A stretch of 64,000 nt of DNA from Parapedobacter sp. SGR-10 (GCF_011030405.1 NZ_JAAJTJ010000018.1:16140-80139); one strand, 5' to 3'. Positions 42,178 to 51,208 are shown, counted from the stretch's first letter. Notes: a model not told the origin generated them from the letters alone. Numbers and translations are program-made.

Positions 42178-42954
42178 ATGTCAAATATTGCATCCAACCT
42201 TAAGTTTTTACGGAAGAAAAACAACCTGACACAACAGCAATTTGCGGATATCATGGAAATCAAGCGGGCTTCGGTAGGGGCTTATGAAGAGAGCCGTGCA
42301 GAACCCAAGTATGAATTGTTGAAGAAGATAGCAGAATATTATGGACTGTCTATGGATGAGCTTGCCAACGATGTGATCGACGAGAAATGGAAACCTGTGC
42401 CTAAAAGCAATGCCTCTAATCTGCGTGTGCTCAGTATCACCGTAGATCAGGATGACCGTGAGAATATAGAATTGGTTCCGGTCAAAGCCAGTGCCGGTTA
42501 TTTGAATGGTTATGCTGATCCGGAGTATGTGAAGGAGTTGCCCCGGTTTAGCCTCCCGATGTTCAGCCAGGGGACGTACAGGGCTTTTGAGATCAAAGGT
42601 GATTCGATGTTGCCCTTGCCTTCAGGAAGTATCATCATCGGTGAATATGTGGAAAACTGGCACGATATTAAATCGGGTCACACCTATGTGATCATCTCCA
42701 AAGATGAGGGTGTCGTATATAAACGTATAGGAGCAAGGTTCAAAGAGGACAAAGGACTAAAGCTCGTGTCAGACAATAGGGTGTATGAGCCTTATTGGGT
42801 AGATGCAGCCGATATTTTGGAGGTGTGGAAAGCAAAGGCTTTTATCTCGACCGAATTGCCACAGCCGACACCGGAGCCTACGATCGAATCGCTGACATCC
42901 ATGATGGCACATATGCAGAAAACTATCAACTCGGTAGTGGATCATAAAAAATAA
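42178..42954 (+). CDS. XRE-family HTH repressor with LexA-like S24 peptidase domain
   Basis: The 258-residue protein has an N-terminal HTH at about 5-60 (NLTQQQFADIMEIKRASVGAYEESR) and a C-terminal S24 domain at about 100-225. The domain has a catalytic serine S143 in GDSM and lysine K182 in VVYKRI, and an Ala-Gly pair at 106-107 (KASAGY) where LexA and CI-type repressors self-cleave. This is the architecture of DNA-damage-sensing repressors. Three 17-bp operators lie upstream. No phage genes are nearby, so it looks like a host regulator. Its regulon beyond itself and the GIY-YIG-like gene is unknown. Confidence 0.9.
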   Translation: MSNIASNLKFLRKKNNLTQQQFADIMEIKRASVGAYEESRAEPKYELLKKIAEYYGLSMDELANDVIDEKWKPVPKSNASNLRVLSITVDQDDRENIELVPVKASAGYLNGYADPEYVKELPRFSLPMFSQGTYRAFEIKGDSMLPLPSGSIIIGEYVENWHDIKSGHTYVIISKDEGVVYKRIGARFKEDKGLKLVSDNRVYEPYWVDAADILEVWKAKAFISTELPQPTPEPTIESLTSMMAHMQKTINSVVDHKK

Positions 42955-42987
42955 TTCTGTTTTTTTACGATTTGTCAAAATAAATCG

Positions 42988-42995
42988 TACCTTTG
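42988..42995 (+). promoter_or_regulatory. -7 element of the rimP-nusA promoter
   Basis: TACCTTTG fits TAnnTTTG. The -33 region 19-21 bases upstream is only TTTA/TTAC-like. Transcription would begin near 43002, just before the hairpin at 43011. Confidence 0.5.
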
Positions 42996-43010
42996 TGATA
43001 TCTGAAAGGA

Positions 43011-43036
43011 AGGGGGCATGGTATGCCCCCTTTTTT
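43011..43036 (+). terminator. Intrinsic terminator in the rimP leader (possible attenuator)
   Basis: AGGGGGCAT, loop GGT, ATGCCCCCT, then TTTTT: a 9-bp G/C-rich stem with a T-run. It lies 57 bases after the XRE/S24 stop and 19 bases before the rimP ATG, downstream of the candidate rimP -7 box. It may end the repressor transcript, attenuate rimP-nusA, or both. Confidence 0.85.
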
Positions 43037-43054
43037 AATTCAATTTTTGAAAGT

Positions 43055-43519
43055 ATGCAGGTAGAACAAAGAGTAGCGGAGCTGGTGCAGGAAAAAATTG
43101 CTGATCGGGAAGATTTGTTCATTGTCCGTATCAAAATGCATAATAACGGTATTTTGGAAATATTGTTGGATGGGGACAAAGGAATTTCGATAGACGACTG
43201 TGTCGCCGTAAGCAGACATGTAGGTTTTCATCTTGAAGAGGAGAATGTGATCGATCGTGCCTATCGTTTGGAAGTATCTTCACCGGGTATAGATTCATCT
43301 TTGTTGCTTTTGCGCCAGTATATTAAAAATATAGGTCGCAATGTCCGTCTGAAATTAACAGATGGTCACAAAGAGGAAGGGAAGTTATTGTCTGCGACTG
43401 ATGACCTGCTGGTATTGGAACAAAAAGTAAAAGAAAAGGGGAAGAAGGCAGCATTGAAAACTGTGGAATTTCCGATGGATCAAGTACAAGAAACAAAAGT
43501 TTTAATTTCATTTAAATAG
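43055..43519 (+). CDS. rimP: Ribosome maturation factor RimP
   Basis: The 154-residue cytosolic protein is needed for 30S subunit maturation. It has the two-domain RimP fold: EILLDGDKGISIDDCVAVSRHVG and YRLEVSSPGIDSSLL are the family landmarks in order. The ATG at 43055 was chosen; an in-frame GTG at 42995 would read through the hairpin and overlap the promoter. It is followed by nusA after 1 base, the standard rimP-nusA-infB order. Confidence 0.95.
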   Translation: MQVEQRVAELVQEKIADREDLFIVRIKMHNNGILEILLDGDKGISIDDCVAVSRHVGFHLEEENVIDRAYRLEVSSPGIDSSLLLLRQYIKNIGRNVRLKLTDGHKEEGKLLSATDDLLVLEQKVKEKGKKAALKTVEFPMDQVQETKVLISFK

Positions 43520-43520
43520 A

Positions 43521-44759
43521 ATGAGCAGCAATATTAATTTGATAGACTCTTTTCAGGAGTTCAAAGAGTTTAAAAATATCGATCGTCCTACGGTTATTAC
43601 CGTTTTGGAAGAAGTGTTCCGTAGCATGATTCGTAAACGTTTCGGAACAGACGAAAATGTGGATATCATTGTCAATCCTGACAATGGGGATTTGGAAATC
43701 TGGAGAACCCGTGTAGTTATGGAAGACGGTTTTTCGGAAGATGATGATTTGGAAATAGAATTGGCAGAGGCACATCAGTATGATCCAGATCTGGAAGTAG
43801 GCGATGATTATATCGAACAGATCACGTTGGAAAGTTTTGGACGTCGGGCTATTTTGGCGGCACGTCAGACATTGGTTTCCAAAATCCTGGAATTGGAGAA
43901 AGACGAGGTTTTTCGTAAATACAAAGACCGCGAGGGCGAATTGGTTATCGGAGAAGTATATCAGATATGGAAAAAGGAAATCTTGGTATTGGATGACGAT
44001 GGTAATGAACTAATTTTGCCAAAGACCGAACAAATTCCGGCGGATTATTTCAAAAAAGGTGACAGTATTCGTGCTGTGGTGCATAAGGTAGATATGTTGA
44101 ATAGTAATCCAAAAATTATTATATCACGCACAGCACCAGAGTTCTTACAACGTTTATTTGAACTGGAAGTTCCCGAAATATTTGATGGTTTGATCACCAT
44201 CAAGAAAATCGTTCGCGAGCCGGGAGAGCGTGCCAAGGTGGCTGTGGAATCTTATGATGACCGTATCGACCCGGTAGGTGCGTGTGTGGGTATGAAAGGT
44301 TCACGTATACATGGTATCGTGCGTGAATTGCGCAATGAAAATATCGATGTGATCAATTATACAACGAATAATTCGTTGTATATCACACGTGCGCTAAGCC
44401 CTGCGCGTATTTCTTCGATCAAATTGGATGAGGAAGACAAGACGGCTGCTGTGTATTTAAAACCTGATCAGGTTTCTTTGGCTATTGGCCGTGGTGGACA
44501 TAACATCAAACTAGCCGGCAAGCTGACAGGTTATGAGATTGATGTGTACCGTGAAACCGATGAGATCGAGGAGGATGTGGATATCGAAGAATTTGCAGAT
44601 GAAATCGATGGATGGATCATTGACGAACTGAAACGTGTAGGTCTTGACAGCGCTAAATCCGTATTGGCTCTTTCGCATGAGGAGTTGGTACGCCGTACCG
44701 ATCTGGAAGATGATACCATTCAAGAAATTGTACGTATTTTACAATCTGAATTTGAATAG
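43521..44759 (+). CDS. nusA: Transcription termination/antitermination factor NusA
   Basis: The 412-residue protein has an N-terminal RNA-polymerase-binding domain (about 1-125), an S1 domain (about 133-200), and two KH domains (about 230-345, with GACVGMKGSRIHGIVREL and AIGRGGHNIKLAGKLTG as GxxG loops). A short acidic tail follows. It modulates pausing, termination and antitermination. The start is 1 base after rimP. A 36-bp palindrome follows the stop. Confidence 0.97.
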   Translation: MSSNINLIDSFQEFKEFKNIDRPTVITVLEEVFRSMIRKRFGTDENVDIIVNPDNGDLEIWRTRVVMEDGFSEDDDLEIELAEAHQYDPDLEVGDDYIEQITLESFGRRAILAARQTLVSKILELEKDEVFRKYKDREGELVIGEVYQIWKKEILVLDDDGNELILPKTEQIPADYFKKGDSIRAVVHKVDMLNSNPKIIISRTAPEFLQRLFELEVPEIFDGLITIKKIVREPGERAKVAVESYDDRIDPVGACVGMKGSRIHGIVRELRNENIDVINYTTNNSLYITRALSPARISSIKLDEEDKTAAVYLKPDQVSLAIGRGGHNIKLAGKLTGYEIDVYRETDEIEEDVDIEEFADEIDGWIIDELKRVGLDSAKSVLALSHEELVRRTDLEDDTIQEIVRILQSEFE

Positions 44760-44768
44760 CATTTTGAA

Positions 44769-44804
44769 AAGGCCTATAAGGTTTTCGAAAACCTTATAGG
44801 CCTT
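44769..44804. terminator. 36-bp perfect palindrome between nusA and infB
   Basis: Arms of 18 bases (AAGGCCTATAAGGTTTTC and its inverse) meet with no spacer, 9 bases after the nusA stop. A T-run (TTTTTTT) comes about 27 bases later. It may reduce read-through into infB, which has its own promoter. Confidence 0.6.
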
Positions 44805-44837
44805 GCTAGCGCAACAAGGAAGATATTCTTTTTTTAA

Positions 44838-44869
44838 TTGTTAAATGCGTGTAAAAAAACATATTTTTG
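44838..44869 (+). promoter_or_regulatory. infB promoter
   Basis: TTG (44838-44840), 21 bases, TATTTTTG (44862-44869, fits TAnnTTTG). Transcription would start near 44876, about 25 bases before the infB ATG. Confidence 0.55.
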
Positions 44870-44900
44870 TAGGGACTAGATTTTTAGAAGATAACATTAG

Positions 44901-47861
44901 ATGACAGAAAGTAAAAGCATAAACTTACTTAAAGCAGCAAAAGAACTCAATATCGGTATCGGTACAGCTGTGGACTTTTTGAGTAAAAAAGGATTTGAAG
45001 TAGAATCAAAGCCAAATACCAAATTGTCTTCAGAAATGTATGATGTTCTTTTGCGTGAATTCCAGGGGGATAAAATTGTTAAAGACGAGGCAAAACAAAT
45101 CGTCATTGGCAAGATTCGTCGCGATGAGCCCACTCCGGGAAGTGCTGCACCTCAGGAATCTGTTTCTTCTAAAAATGATGACGTGACAGACAGTGACGAG
45201 ATATTGATTAAAAACGTAGCTGAGCCTGTTGTGGAAAAGCTACCGGTGGAAGAAAAGGAAGCTCCAAAAGAGGAAGCAAGCACTTCTTCTACAGGCCATC
45301 TGAAAGTAGTCGGTAAGATTGACTTGGATAGTTTTAGTAAAAGCAAATCCAAAAAAACTACGGAAGAACAGGTAGAAAAGCAATCTGAACCCGCAGTAGC
45401 AAAGGTGGAAGAAGTTCCCGCTAAGGAAGAAAAGGTGAAAGTTGAGCCTGCAGCAACGGTAGAGGAGGTCAAAACCGAGCCAGCACCTGTGGAAAAAACT
45501 GTGGTGGCCGAAGAAAAACCAAAACCAGAAGAAGCAACAGGTACTGTTGAAAAAGAACAACCTATCACTACACTCGCTGCTAAAGAGCAACCAGACGAAG
45601 TCATTCGTACAAAATACGAAAAGCTGGAAGGCCCCAAGGTGATTGGAAAAATTGAATTACCGACCTTCAAACCCAAAGATAAACCAGTGGCTTCCTCTTC
45701 AAATCCTAATCAGGATAGTAAACGCAAGCGCAAACGGACAAATAAACCGGGAGCACCTGTATCCCCGAATGCTCAAACCGGTCAAGGAAATACATCTGGG
45801 CAAGGCGGTCATGCGAGAGGACCACAACAAGGCGGTCCACGCACCGATAATAGAGGACCTCATAATCGTCCACCACATCAAGGTGGAAAAGGAAGACACG
45901 ATAATAAAGGGAAGGGTGGGAGACATGAGACTCCGAAAGAAGAACTTTCCGAAAAAGAAATTCAAGATCAGATCAAGGCTACATTGGCCCGTCTCAGCGG
46001 TGCCGGCAAGTCTGGTAAGTTTGCCCAAAGAGCAAAATTGCGCCGTCAGAAACGTGATGATATAGCGCTTTCGGCAGAGGAAGCAGCGTTGGAACAAGAA
46101 ATGATGTCCAAAGTATTGCGCGTAACTGAATTTGTGACAGCAAATGAGTTGGCCAATTTAATGGATGTGCCTGTCACACAGGTCATCGCTACGTGTATGA
46201 GCTTGGGTATGTTTGTGTCCATCAACCAACGTTTGGATGCAGAGACTTTAGCCATTGTTGCCGAAGAGTTTGGCTATCAGATCGAATTTATTAAGCCAGA
46301 AGATGAGGAAATCACCGAGCTTGAAGAGCCTGATGACGAAGATAATCTTGTGCCTCGTGCGCCTATCGTCACGGTCATGGGACACGTCGACCACGGTAAG
46401 ACATCCTTGTTGGATTATATCCGTAAGGCAAACGTTACCAAAGGTGAAGCTGGTGGTATCACGCAGCACATCGGTGCTTATGCCGTAAACTTGGAAGATG
46501 GTCGTAAGATTACATTCTTGGATACCCCTGGTCACGAAGCCTTTACGGCCATGCGTGCCCGTGGAGCGAAAGTGACAGATATTGTTATTATCGTGATTGC
46601 AGCGGATGATGCAGTCATGCCGCAGACAAAAGAGGCTATCAATCACGCCCAAGCTGCAGGTGCTCCAATTGTATTTGCTTTCACAAAAGTAGATAAGCCA
46701 GGTGCGAATGCAGATAAAATTCGTGAACAGCTGTCTACGATGAATATCTTGGTAGAAGATTGGGGCGGTAAATACCAAGCGCAGGAGATTTCTGCAAAAA
46801 CAGGTGAGAATGTGGATTTGTTGTTAGAAAAAGTATTGTTAGAGGCCGAATTATTGGAACTGAAAGCCGATCCGAAAAAACGTGCCGTAGGTTCTGTAAT
46901 CGAAGCAGCTCTGGATAAAGGTCGTGGTATTGTAACTACGGTCATGGTACAAGGTGGTACATTGCGTATAGGTGACCCAATCTTAGCGGGTTCGTATTCG
47001 GGTAAGGTGAAAGCCTTGACCAACGAAAGAGGAGAGCGTGTGAAAGAAGCCGGTCCTTCTGTACCGGTACAGATCTTGGGTATGTCCGGAGCACCTACCG
47101 CGGGAGATAAATTGTATGTGATGGAAAGTGAGTCTGAGGCACGTCAAGTAGCTAACAAACGGCTCCAATTGCAACGCGAGCAAGGTATGCGTGCGACCAA
47201 GCACATTACGTTGGATGAAATCGGCCGTCGTTTGGCTATCGGTAATTTCAAAGAACTGAACGTAATTGTAAAAGGTGATGTGGATGGTTCTATAGAAGCT
47301 TTGTCCGATTCGTTGTTGAAACTGTCGACAGACGAAATCCAGGTCAATATCATTCATAAGTCCGTAGGAGCAATATCCGAGTCGGATGTATTGTTGGCCT
47401 CTGCTTCGGATGCGATCATCATCGGATTTCAGGTCAGACCTACACAGAATGCTAAAAAACTTGCGGAGAATGAGCAAATCGATGTACGCCTTTACTCCAT
47501 CATCTACGATGCTATCGAAGAGATCAAATCGGCGATGGAAGGTATGTTGGCACCCAAGTTTGAAGAGAAAATCGTGGCTGAGGTCGAGATACGGGAGACA
47601 TTCAAAATTTCGAAAGTCGGTACGATTGCAGGATGTATGGTGTTGGATGGAAAAATCAACCGCAACAACGATATCCGTGTCATACGGGACGGTGTCGTCA
47701 TCTATACCGGAAAATTGGCTTCTTTGAAACGCTTCAAGGACGATGTCAAGGAAGTGTCGCAAGGATATGAATGTGGTCTGAATATAGATCGTTTTAACGA
47801 TATACAAGTCGGAGATATTGTGGAAGCTTACGAACAAGTAGAAGTAAAACGTAAGCTGTAA
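44901..47861 (+). CDS. infB: Translation initiation factor IF-2
   Basis: The 986-residue GTPase brings initiator tRNA to the 30S subunit. An N-terminal IF2_N-like helix (about 1-60) is followed by a long low-complexity E/K/P/V-rich linker (about 75-230), a G/Q/H/P/N-rich stretch (about 270-345), a second IF2_N (about 400-450), the G domain with GHVDHGKTS (P-loop, about 495-503), DTPGHEAF and TKVD, and domains II-IV to the end. The long disordered linker is normal for Bacteroidota. It has its own promoter. Confidence 0.97.
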   Translation: MTESKSINLLKAAKELNIGIGTAVDFLSKKGFEVESKPNTKLSSEMYDVLLREFQGDKIVKDEAKQIVIGKIRRDEPTPGSAAPQESVSSKNDDVTDSDEILIKNVAEPVVEKLPVEEKEAPKEEASTSSTGHLKVVGKIDLDSFSKSKSKKTTEEQVEKQSEPAVAKVEEVPAKEEKVKVEPAATVEEVKTEPAPVEKTVVAEEKPKPEEATGTVEKEQPITTLAAKEQPDEVIRTKYEKLEGPKVIGKIELPTFKPKDKPVASSSNPNQDSKRKRKRTNKPGAPVSPNAQTGQGNTSGQGGHARGPQQGGPRTDNRGPHNRPPHQGGKGRHDNKGKGGRHETPKEELSEKEIQDQIKATLARLSGAGKSGKFAQRAKLRRQKRDDIALSAEEAALEQEMMSKVLRVTEFVTANELANLMDVPVTQVIATCMSLGMFVSINQRLDAETLAIVAEEFGYQIEFIKPEDEEITELEEPDDEDNLVPRAPIVTVMGHVDHGKTSLLDYIRKANVTKGEAGGITQHIGAYAVNLEDGRKITFLDTPGHEAFTAMRARGAKVTDIVIIVIAADDAVMPQTKEAINHAQAAGAPIVFAFTKVDKPGANADKIREQLSTMNILVEDWGGKYQAQEISAKTGENVDLLLEKVLLEAELLELKADPKKRAVGSVIEAALDKGRGIVTTVMVQGGTLRIGDPILAGSYSGKVKALTNERGERVKEAGPSVPVQILGMSGAPTAGDKLYVMESESEARQVANKRLQLQREQGMRATKHITLDEIGRRLAIGNFKELNVIVKGDVDGSIEALSDSLLKLSTDEIQVNIIHKSVGAISESDVLLASASDAIIIGFQVRPTQNAKKLAENEQIDVRLYSIIYDAIEEIKSAMEGMLAPKFEEKIVAEVEIRETFKISKVGTIAGCMVLDGKINRNNDIRVIRDGVVIYTGKLASLKRFKDDVKEVSQGYECGLNIDRFNDIQVGDIVEAYEQVEVKRKL

Positions 47862-47887
47862 TTCCCTTAGACTTCCGAAGTTTTAAT

Positions 47888-47920
47888 AAAAAATCCTGAT
47901 GTACAGCATCAGGATTTTTT
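47888..47920. terminator. Terminator after infB
   Basis: AAAAAATCCTGATG, loop TACAG, CATCAGGATTTTTT: a 14-bp stem with A and T tails, 26 bases after the stop. A TATCTTTA box (47923-47930) follows it, 5 bases before the next ATG. Confidence 0.92.
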
Positions 47921-47935
47921 TATATCTTTAAACCT

Positions 47936-48979
47936 ATGCACAAGTTTAAGATCATAGATATTATCCATCAGCCCAATCAAAATATTTCCATCCGTTTTGA
48001 AGATTTAACAGGGGATTTTCCACCTTACAAGGCAGGACAATTTCTAACGCTATGCTTTTTGTTCGGTGATCGGGAGGTACGCAGATCGTATTCTTTTAGT
48101 AGCTCTCCCTATGTGGACGAAACGTACGAAATCACGGTGAAACGGGTGGACAATGGCGAAATTTCCCGACTATTGCATCACCGTACGCGAGTCGGCGATG
48201 TGGTCGAGGTATTGGACCCACAAGGACTATTTGTCTATGAACCGCAAAAAGAGGCCTCCCACACGGTTTTCCTTTTTGCAGCTGGGGTAGGTGTCACGCC
48301 TTTATTTTCCATATTGAAGACTGCGCTTGTAGCTGAACAGCATAGCAAGGTAGTCCTTGTGTATAGTAATAGTTCGAAGGAGCAGACTTTGTTCTATGAT
48401 GAACTGCTGTTCTGGCAAGAGCAGTATCCCGACAGATTGGTGATAGAATTTATATGGTCTGATACCAAAAATCTTCTAAAAGCCAGACTGAATCGTGAGT
48501 ATATCCTTCAGCTCCTAAAGGAATATACAGAACCGGATCGACAAGCGGTGTACTATACCTGCGGCCCTTTATTCTATATGGACTTATGCCGATTTACATT
48601 GTTGGGTATGGGTGTTCCAGACGAACAGATAAGAAAGGAGACTTTTTATTTTCCCGAAGAGGAAGAGGATGAGGATGAAAAGGAAGAACAACCCGTAGAC
48701 ATGAGCAGTTACAGTGTTGTATTGCGGTTGAATGGAGAAAATTATGATTTGATGATCCCGTATGACAAAACCATACTGGATGTAGGATTGGAGCACAAAC
48801 TCAAATTGCCCTATTCCTGCAAATCGGGTATGTGTAGCACCTGTATTTCCCAAGTGGTCAAAGGAACCGTACGCATGGATTACAATGAAGTATTGACCGA
48901 TAGAGAGGTGGAAAACGGACGTTGTCTGATCTGCACGTCTCACCCTTTGGAAAATGGGACGACGATACAGGTTTTATGA
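47936..48979 (+). CDS. Ferredoxin-NADP reductase-like flavoprotein with 2Fe-2S domain (PaaE type)
   Basis: The 347-residue cytosolic enzyme has an FAD-binding domain (about 1-100, RRSYSFSS), an NAD(P)-binding domain (about 100-230, AAGVGVTPLFSIL and YTCGPLFYM), an acidic linker (EEEEDEDEKEEQ), and a C-terminal plant-type 2Fe-2S ferredoxin domain with cysteines in SCKSGMCSTC and RCLIC. It passes electrons from NAD(P)H to an oxygenase or desaturase. No phenylacetate genes are adjacent, so the partner is unknown. Confidence 0.9.
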   Translation: MHKFKIIDIIHQPNQNISIRFEDLTGDFPPYKAGQFLTLCFLFGDREVRRSYSFSSSPYVDETYEITVKRVDNGEISRLLHHRTRVGDVVEVLDPQGLFVYEPQKEASHTVFLFAAGVGVTPLFSILKTALVAEQHSKVVLVYSNSSKEQTLFYDELLFWQEQYPDRLVIEFIWSDTKNLLKARLNREYILQLLKEYTEPDRQAVYYTCGPLFYMDLCRFTLLGMGVPDEQIRKETFYFPEEEEDEDEKEEQPVDMSSYSVVLRLNGENYDLMIPYDKTILDVGLEHKLKLPYSCKSGMCSTCISQVVKGTVRMDYNEVLTDREVENGRCLICTSHPLENGTTIQVL

Positions 48980-48997
48980 TTTTTTAAGTCAAAACTA

Positions 48998-49018
48998 GCA
49001 CACGCGGCACGCGTGCGC
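48998..49018. repeat. REP-like palindrome (GCRCACG family)
   Basis: GCACACGCG, GCA, CGCGTGCGC, one mismatch, between the convergent reductase and histidine kinase genes. Same family as 29545 and 41760. Confidence 0.6.
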
Positions 49019-49044
49019 CATAAAAAAGATTTTTAAGCTTTAGA

Positions 49045-51174
49045 CTAGCTTCTCATCAATGTGGATACCAGATCATTTTCCTTTATAGGTTTTCCGAGTC
49101 GGCCGTCGAAAGTATATTCCTGTTTTGATTTGTCTTCCAGAAGCATAGCTTCAGCCGTGCAAGCATAAATCTTGACGGAAGACAGTGTGTCGTCGGATTT
49201 GATATGGCGCAATAGGTCCCAACCATCCATATCGGGCATCACCAGATCCGTAATGACAATATCTACTTTATTGGATTTGATGAACTCCAAAGCTTGCGTA
49301 CCGCTGTGGAAGAAATGAACATTCTTCTTTTTGTTGCCAAATAATTGTTGGACGAAAAACAAACCTATACGGCTGTCATCGACAATGACAATGTTCAGAT
49401 TGTCATCAAGATCCGCTATTGTATAGGTCGTCTTACGAAGCCCCTGTACGATTTTCTTGTCTACAGGAAGTTCAAAAGTAAAAGTAGAGCCAGAGCCCGG
49501 TTTGCTTGTGAAACCTATCGTACCACCGATCTGTTCGGAGAGTATCTTGGAGATGTATAAGCCCAAACCAAAACCTGTAGATTTATTTTTGGCATCGACC
49601 ATATAGTATTTTCTGAAAATTTGGTCTTTTTTTGCTTCTTCGATACCCACGCCGGTGTCTATCACCTCTACAACAAGTTTGTCCTGATCCTTTGCAGGTG
49701 TAAGATAGGCTCGGATATGTACAGCACCTTCGGGCGTATATTTAATCGCATTGGTAATCAAGTTGGATACGACCTGTTTGATACGGAAAGCATTGCTATG
49801 GATATTTATATCCGGATCGATATTGTTTTCATACGTGTAATCCAAACCTTTTGTTTTGGCCTGATATGAATGAAGGTGGATAGTGTCTTCAATCAACCGA
49901 TAGGGCGAGAAGTCTTCGGACTTTATTTCCAAAGAGCCTGCTTCCAACTTGCTTAGGCTTAGGATGTCGTTGATCGTACTGTTGATAACGGAGATATCAT
50001 TGTCCACTGTTTGTATGATTTCTTTGTCCACGGTATCCTGTTTGCCGGAGTTTTTTAGCAGCTCGATCAATCCCTTCAACGAATTGAGTGGCGTACGTAT
50101 TTCGTGGCTGATATTAGCGAGGACACTTGTTTTTTCTTCGGCTATCTTTGCAGCATATTCCTTTTCCAAAAATAGTTTTTTCTCGAAAGAAGACACTTTG
50201 TAGTGATAATAAATGATAAAAATAACCATGAGGAGCATGATGACCAAGGCGGCGATAAGCTGATTGCCGAATCGATTAAAATTAGCTCGGTATATCGAAA
50301 AATCCCGTTCTTCTACCTGACGCAATTTACCCAATTCCAATTGTTTGATCTTGTCCAAGCCTATTTTGAGGTTGTTCAACAAGGTGTAATTGGACTTGAC
50401 CAGTTCCCTTTCCTTATTCTGCATTTGGAGGAATTTGGCTTGGAGATTCCTCATGTTTTTGCTGTATATCTTTTCGTTGGTAGAAATAAGCCGTTCGACG
50501 TTACGGTGGACGATATCTACTTGTTTGGTATTCAGTACCTCGTAGGTAGAATTGGAGACCAACGTGTCATTTTTTGCATTGAATATTCTTTGGAAAAGTC
50601 CTTGTTTTTGTTTGATCAAAGTGTCTTGTAAGAGATCTTTGTCGAGCGTATCGCGCATAATCTGGCTGATCAGCGAATCTGCATTCTGACTTTTTTGTTG
50701 CTGTCTGCTCGTCAGATTGGAATTCTCTACCAAAGATTGTAGGGAATCCGAAGCAAAAAGTACCAACTTGTCGATGTCCTGTTTGATCAGCGCAAATTCC
50801 AAGGCAAAGCTTTGGTAAGTCTCTATTTCGTTGTTACCTTCTGCAAAGGGATTGTCATCTATAGGGAGGGCTGCGATCGAATCGACCATATATTTTATAG
50901 TACCGAGTTTGTTTTTGTATGCCTCAAAGCTTTCCTTGTTGAAATCGACGGTGTACAGACGAAATAAGTTTTCGGCTTCGCTAAAAGTGGAGAACAGCTC
51001 GTAATACGTGTTGGAAGACTGCAAATAGGTTGTGGAATAAGCTGCATTTAGACGATCTTCAATACGCTTGTACTGTACGTACTGGTAGACAAATACACCG
51101 ATAAAAAATATGAAGCATAGGATCGTACTTAAAATAAGTACGCCTCTTAACTTGACAGTATTCTTTTGTTTCAT
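49045..51174 (-). CDS. Hybrid sensor histidine kinase with C-terminal receiver
   Basis: The 709-residue membrane protein has TM1 at about 12-31, a large helical periplasmic sensor (about 32-300, coiled-coil prone), TM2 at about 303-322, then HisKA with H357 in ANISHEIRTPLN, an HATPase domain with GFGLGLYISK, and a receiver domain with phospho-acceptor D644 in VITDLVMPDMDG. No output domain or adjacent response regulator is present, so it must signal by phosphorelay to a partner elsewhere. The sensor has no named domain I recognise. Its promoter -7 box is at 51209. Confidence 0.93.
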   Translation of the reverse strand: MKQKNTVKLRGVLILSTILCFIFFIGVFVYQYVQYKRIEDRLNAAYSTTYLQSSNTYYELFSTFSEAENLFRLYTVDFNKESFEAYKNKLGTIKYMVDSIAALPIDDNPFAEGNNEIETYQSFALEFALIKQDIDKLVLFASDSLQSLVENSNLTSRQQQKSQNADSLISQIMRDTLDKDLLQDTLIKQKQGLFQRIFNAKNDTLVSNSTYEVLNTKQVDIVHRNVERLISTNEKIYSKNMRNLQAKFLQMQNKERELVKSNYTLLNNLKIGLDKIKQLELGKLRQVEERDFSIYRANFNRFGNQLIAALVIMLLMVIFIIYYHYKVSSFEKKLFLEKEYAAKIAEEKTSVLANISHEIRTPLNSLKGLIELLKNSGKQDTVDKEIIQTVDNDISVINSTINDILSLSKLEAGSLEIKSEDFSPYRLIEDTIHLHSYQAKTKGLDYTYENNIDPDINIHSNAFRIKQVVSNLITNAIKYTPEGAVHIRAYLTPAKDQDKLVVEVIDTGVGIEEAKKDQIFRKYYMVDAKNKSTGFGLGLYISKILSEQIGGTIGFTSKPGSGSTFTFELPVDKKIVQGLRKTTYTIADLDDNLNIVIVDDSRIGLFFVQQLFGNKKKNVHFFHSGTQALEFIKSNKVDIVITDLVMPDMDGWDLLRHIKSDDTLSSVKIYACTAEAMLLEDKSKQEYTFDGRLGKPIKENDLVSTLMRS

Positions 51175-51208
51175 ATCTACAGGCAGTCTTAATGGTTTAG
51201 CATCTCAA

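Noticed and set aside
42995..43054. 20-codon N-terminal extension of RimP from a GTG
   Set aside because: It would translate the terminator hairpin and begin at the last base of the promoter -7 box; the family starts at the ATG at 43055.
45152..45676. 174-codon Ser/Thr/Phe-rich minus-strand frame inside infB
   Set aside because: It mirrors the low-complexity E/K/P linker of IF-2; the bias comes from the sense strand.
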